64,000 bases of DNA from Cyclobacterium sp. SYSU L10401 (GTDB lineage Bacteria > Bacteroidota > Bacteroidia > Cytophagales > Cyclobacteriaceae): the NCBI RefSeq assembly GCF_010993705.1, contig NZ_WOFO01000004.1:310001-374000 (forward strand), given 5' to 3'. The translations under genes and the position numbers were made by a program. A model generated the notes under the pieces. The model was given only the letters and a program-made list of their open reading frames with translations. It was not told the origin of the DNA and did no database searches. This document shows, in pieces, positions 62,240 to 64,000 of this stretch; the first letter of the stretch is position 1, and each line of letters starts with the position of its first letter.

Positions 62240-62665
62240 ATGGTCACCAGGAAATGTACAGGCATTTATCAAATCATGTTGTTGGCTTCGGTTCTATTGG
62301 CCGGGTGTGAGAAGGATCTTCCTGCCGAAAAAGAAAACGATGCACCAAAAAAAGACTATATCCGAAAAATCGAGGGAAAAAGTGAGCCCATACCGGATGA
62401 GCTGGTATCAAAAGGAGAAGTATTGATAGCTTATTCGGGATGCGCAGATTGCCACCGGACCGATACCAAAGCCAAGGGACCTGCTTTTAAGGATATCGCT
62501 CAGAGGTATCCTGTCCAACCTGCCTATGTGGACATGCTGGCCAGAAAGGTCATCTCAGGAGGCTTCGGATCATGGGGAAATCCGGTTATGAGCCCACACC
62601 CACACCTAAAAATGGAAGATGCCCAAACCATGGTCTATTATATCCTGTCTCTGGATCAGCTTTAA
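62240..62665 (+). CDS. Small c-type cytochrome lipoprotein
   Basis: This 141-residue protein has a lipobox LLAGC with cysteine 23 and one heme-binding motif CADCH at residues 68-72. A methionine in GNPVMSPHPHL near residue 118 is the likely axial ligand. The layout is that of class I cytochrome c lipoproteins often found as separate electron carriers or near oxidoreductases. It is transcribed opposite to both neighbours, and no redox partner is visible in the window. It probably faces the periplasm. Confidence 0.9.
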   Translation: MVTRKCTGIYQIMLLASVLLAGCEKDLPAEKENDAPKKDYIRKIEGKSEPIPDELVSKGEVLIAYSGCADCHRTDTKAKGPAFKDIAQRYPVQPAYVDMLARKVISGGFGSWGNPVMSPHPHLKMEDAQTMVYYILSLDQL

Positions 62666-62668
62666 TTT

Positions 62669-62701
62669 CCTTCCCGACAGGATGCCTGTTTTCCAGGAAG
62701 G
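62669..62701. terminator. Branched hairpin between the convergent cytochrome and hydrolase genes
   Basis: CCTTCC (62669-62674) pairs with GGAAGG (62696-62701), and inside ACAGG (62677-62681) pairs with CCTGT (62685-62689) around a 3-base loop. It fills the 40-base gap between two convergent genes. T-runs are weak. Confidence 0.45.
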
Positions 62702-62705
62702 CTTG

Positions 62706-64000
62706 CTAGGACTTACTTAGCTGAGTCAATTCCAACACTTTTTCACGCATGATCTTTTCCGCCTGCCCATTCAGGTTACTGATCCTACACCGCCAGGTCT
62801 CATAACCTCCCCTTTCCAGCTCATGCAAAGGAGGCACATACCCCAGGTTTCCATTGGCCAGGCAGACGGTGAAATAGGGTTTTCCCTTCATTTCCTTCTT
62901 AATTTTCAGGCCTGTTTCAGCGAATATCTCTCCAGGCAAGGCCCCGATTCTGCCCGCTCCGATATGAAAAACCTGTACCGGACATTGGGCGATAGCAGGA
63001 AATTCGGCCAATAATACCTGTTCCCGGGCATAAAGGTACTCCCAGCCTTCCTGATTGGGCAGCAAATTTTCATAATCTCCCCTGCCTACCTTTTCTCTGG
63101 CTTCGGCCAGCTCGTTTTCATTGGGAAGCCTGCGCTTTACCTCCACTACTTCATAGCGAAATGCTAGTTTTGGCTGGGTTTCCCAATTCAACTCAGGGAT
63201 TTGTTCAATTAATTTTGCTGCAAGGTCCTCCCCGATCAATTGACTTTTGGCAAAATGGGCTTCAGGATAATTTTTTTCCTTCAGAAAATCCCAGATATTG
63301 ATATCTCCACTGGTCCCGTTACTGAGGATCCCTATAAAATCCTCCTTTGCTCCCAGTTGTTTTTTAAGGGCCTTACTGAAAGTACCAAAATAATCGGCCG
63401 TGATGGTACCATTTTCCCAATCGCCCACATAGTGCATGGAATAATTGGCAAGGATGCTGATCCATTCTCCCTTTAAGTCCTGAACGGCCAGAAAACCCAA
63501 TTCCGGATCCGGGCTGGATACAGGGCTGATGATCTGCTTCTCCACCCCAAAAGGGTTGGTTTTAACGGCATCCTGCTTTCCACTCACCGGATTGACGGGG
63601 GCATAGTCTTCCTGCATCCAAAACCTCCTGCAAACGGCATGTTCTGGAGCCTGAGCGGAACCAAAAGCCAGCCGGGCCGGCCTTTTTCTTTCTCTGGCCA
63701 GGGACACCGCCCGGGCGATCCGTTCTGGTAGGCACTTCCGGTAGGCCAGGTCTGCCTGCACCAAATGTACTTCTTCCACAGCTCCTGCAGCATGGGTGTG
63801 CGTGCTGCTTACCAGGATGCGGCCAGGCTCCAGGCCCTGCTGCTCATGGATCATCGCTTTGGCTTCATCAATCAATTCCTGCCCCATGACACAGATATCT
63901 ACCACTACAAAAACCAAGCTCCCACTCCCATTCTCCAACCATAGCGCTTTGGCAAATAGGGAGTCATGAATGGTCCGGGCATAATGGGTGACAAAATCTC
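62706..64000 (-). CDS. Ceramidase-family hydrolase (third copy), N-terminus cut by window edge
   Basis: This is a further neutral/alkaline ceramidase-domain protein. The frame remains open through base 64000, so the start lies outside; 431 residues are present. The conserved ALWLENGSGSLVFVVVDIC and the zinc-site SSTHTHAAGA are visible, followed by ANYSMHYVGDWENGTITADYFGTF and the C-terminal LPGEIFAETGLKIKKEM and NGNLGYVPPLHELERGGYE. It is clearly more distant from the two tandem copies than they are from each other. It is separated from them by the susCD and amidohydrolase genes. The substrate is unknown. Confidence 0.83.
   Translation of the reverse strand, partial: DFVTHYARTIHDSLFAKALWLENGSGSLVFVVVDICVMGQELIDEAKAMIHEQQGLEPGRILVSSTHTHAAGAVEEVHLVQADLAYRKCLPERIARAVSLARERKRPARLAFGSAQAPEHAVCRRFWMQEDYAPVNPVSGKQDAVKTNPFGVEKQIISPVSSPDPELGFLAVQDLKGEWISILANYSMHYVGDWENGTITADYFGTFSKALKKQLGAKEDFIGILSNGTSGDINIWDFLKEKNYPEAHFAKSQLIGEDLAAKLIEQIPELNWETQPKLAFRYEVVEVKRRLPNENELAEAREKVGRGDYENLLPNQEGWEYLYAREQVLLAEFPAIAQCPVQVFHIGAGRIGALPGEIFAETGLKIKKEMKGKPYFTVCLANGNLGYVPPLHELERGGYETWRCRISNLNGQAEKIMREKVLELTQLSKS

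Overview
The window is a 64 kb chromosomal segment from a Bacteroidota bacterium, most likely order Cytophagales and close to Cyclobacteriaceae. The evidence is a SusC/SusD pair, a type IX secretion plug protein, GWxTD, PUR-alpha-like (DUF3276) and TMEM260-like (DUF2723) proteins, and many TAnnTTTG -7 boxes in place of sigma-70 -10 boxes. Coding density is high. No insertion sequence, prophage or CRISPR array was seen. Both ends cut genes: an SDR oxidoreductase on the left and a ceramidase-family protein on the right.

Layout. 1-9.2 kb: SDR, MATE exporter, Nudix hydrolase and Lrp regulator (minus strand), a TPR protein, a SAF-domain dehydrogenase, and a large membrane glycosyltransferase. 9.3-14.2 kb: methyltransferase, GWxTD protein, rlmB, rmuC and a SprT-like metalloprotein. 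14.5-20.7 kb: a ferredoxin-linked central-carbon module made of an NAD(P)H/FAD/Fe-S oxidoreductase, 2-oxoacid:ferredoxin oxidoreductase (korA, korB) and isocitrate dehydrogenase. 20.8-24.0 kb: a DNA-damage cluster with a Y-family polymerase divergent from a self-cleaving S24 repressor, then ogt and a GNAT. 24.4-28.8 kb: tRNA-Leu(GAG), aldose epimerase, ABC-F ATPase and the T9SS plug protein. 28.8-40.1 kb: a lone cas6, ychF, two AI-2E transporters, DUF3276, ferredoxin, a LuxC-type acyl-CoA reductase, aconitase, a TPR lipoprotein, CsbD and MscS.

40.3-46.4 kb is the most interesting part. Two convergent operons encode an exported TPR-CHAT (caspase-like) protease with a C-terminal membrane anchor, a lipoprotein with a 19-residue aspartate run between two cysteines, an acidic lipoprotein, a membrane anti-sigma-like protein and an ECF-type sigma factor. 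Three of the promoters share a two-block motif, GTTACAA-N11-GNTRCMACWAA, at identical spacing. This suggests that the sigma factor controls itself and both lipoprotein transcription units, so the five genes would form one protease-linked envelope signalling cassette. This link is inferred from sequence alone.

47.5-64 kb is a polysaccharide-utilisation-like locus: a LacI regulator, and a minus-strand operon running SusC, SusD, two tandem ceramidase-family hydrolases, an unrecognised propeller-like protein, ribokinase and a sugar transporter. It is followed by an M20 amidohydrolase, a small cytochrome c lipoprotein and a third ceramidase-family gene. The ribokinase and transporter point to a pentose (ribose?) moiety, but the true substrate is unknown.
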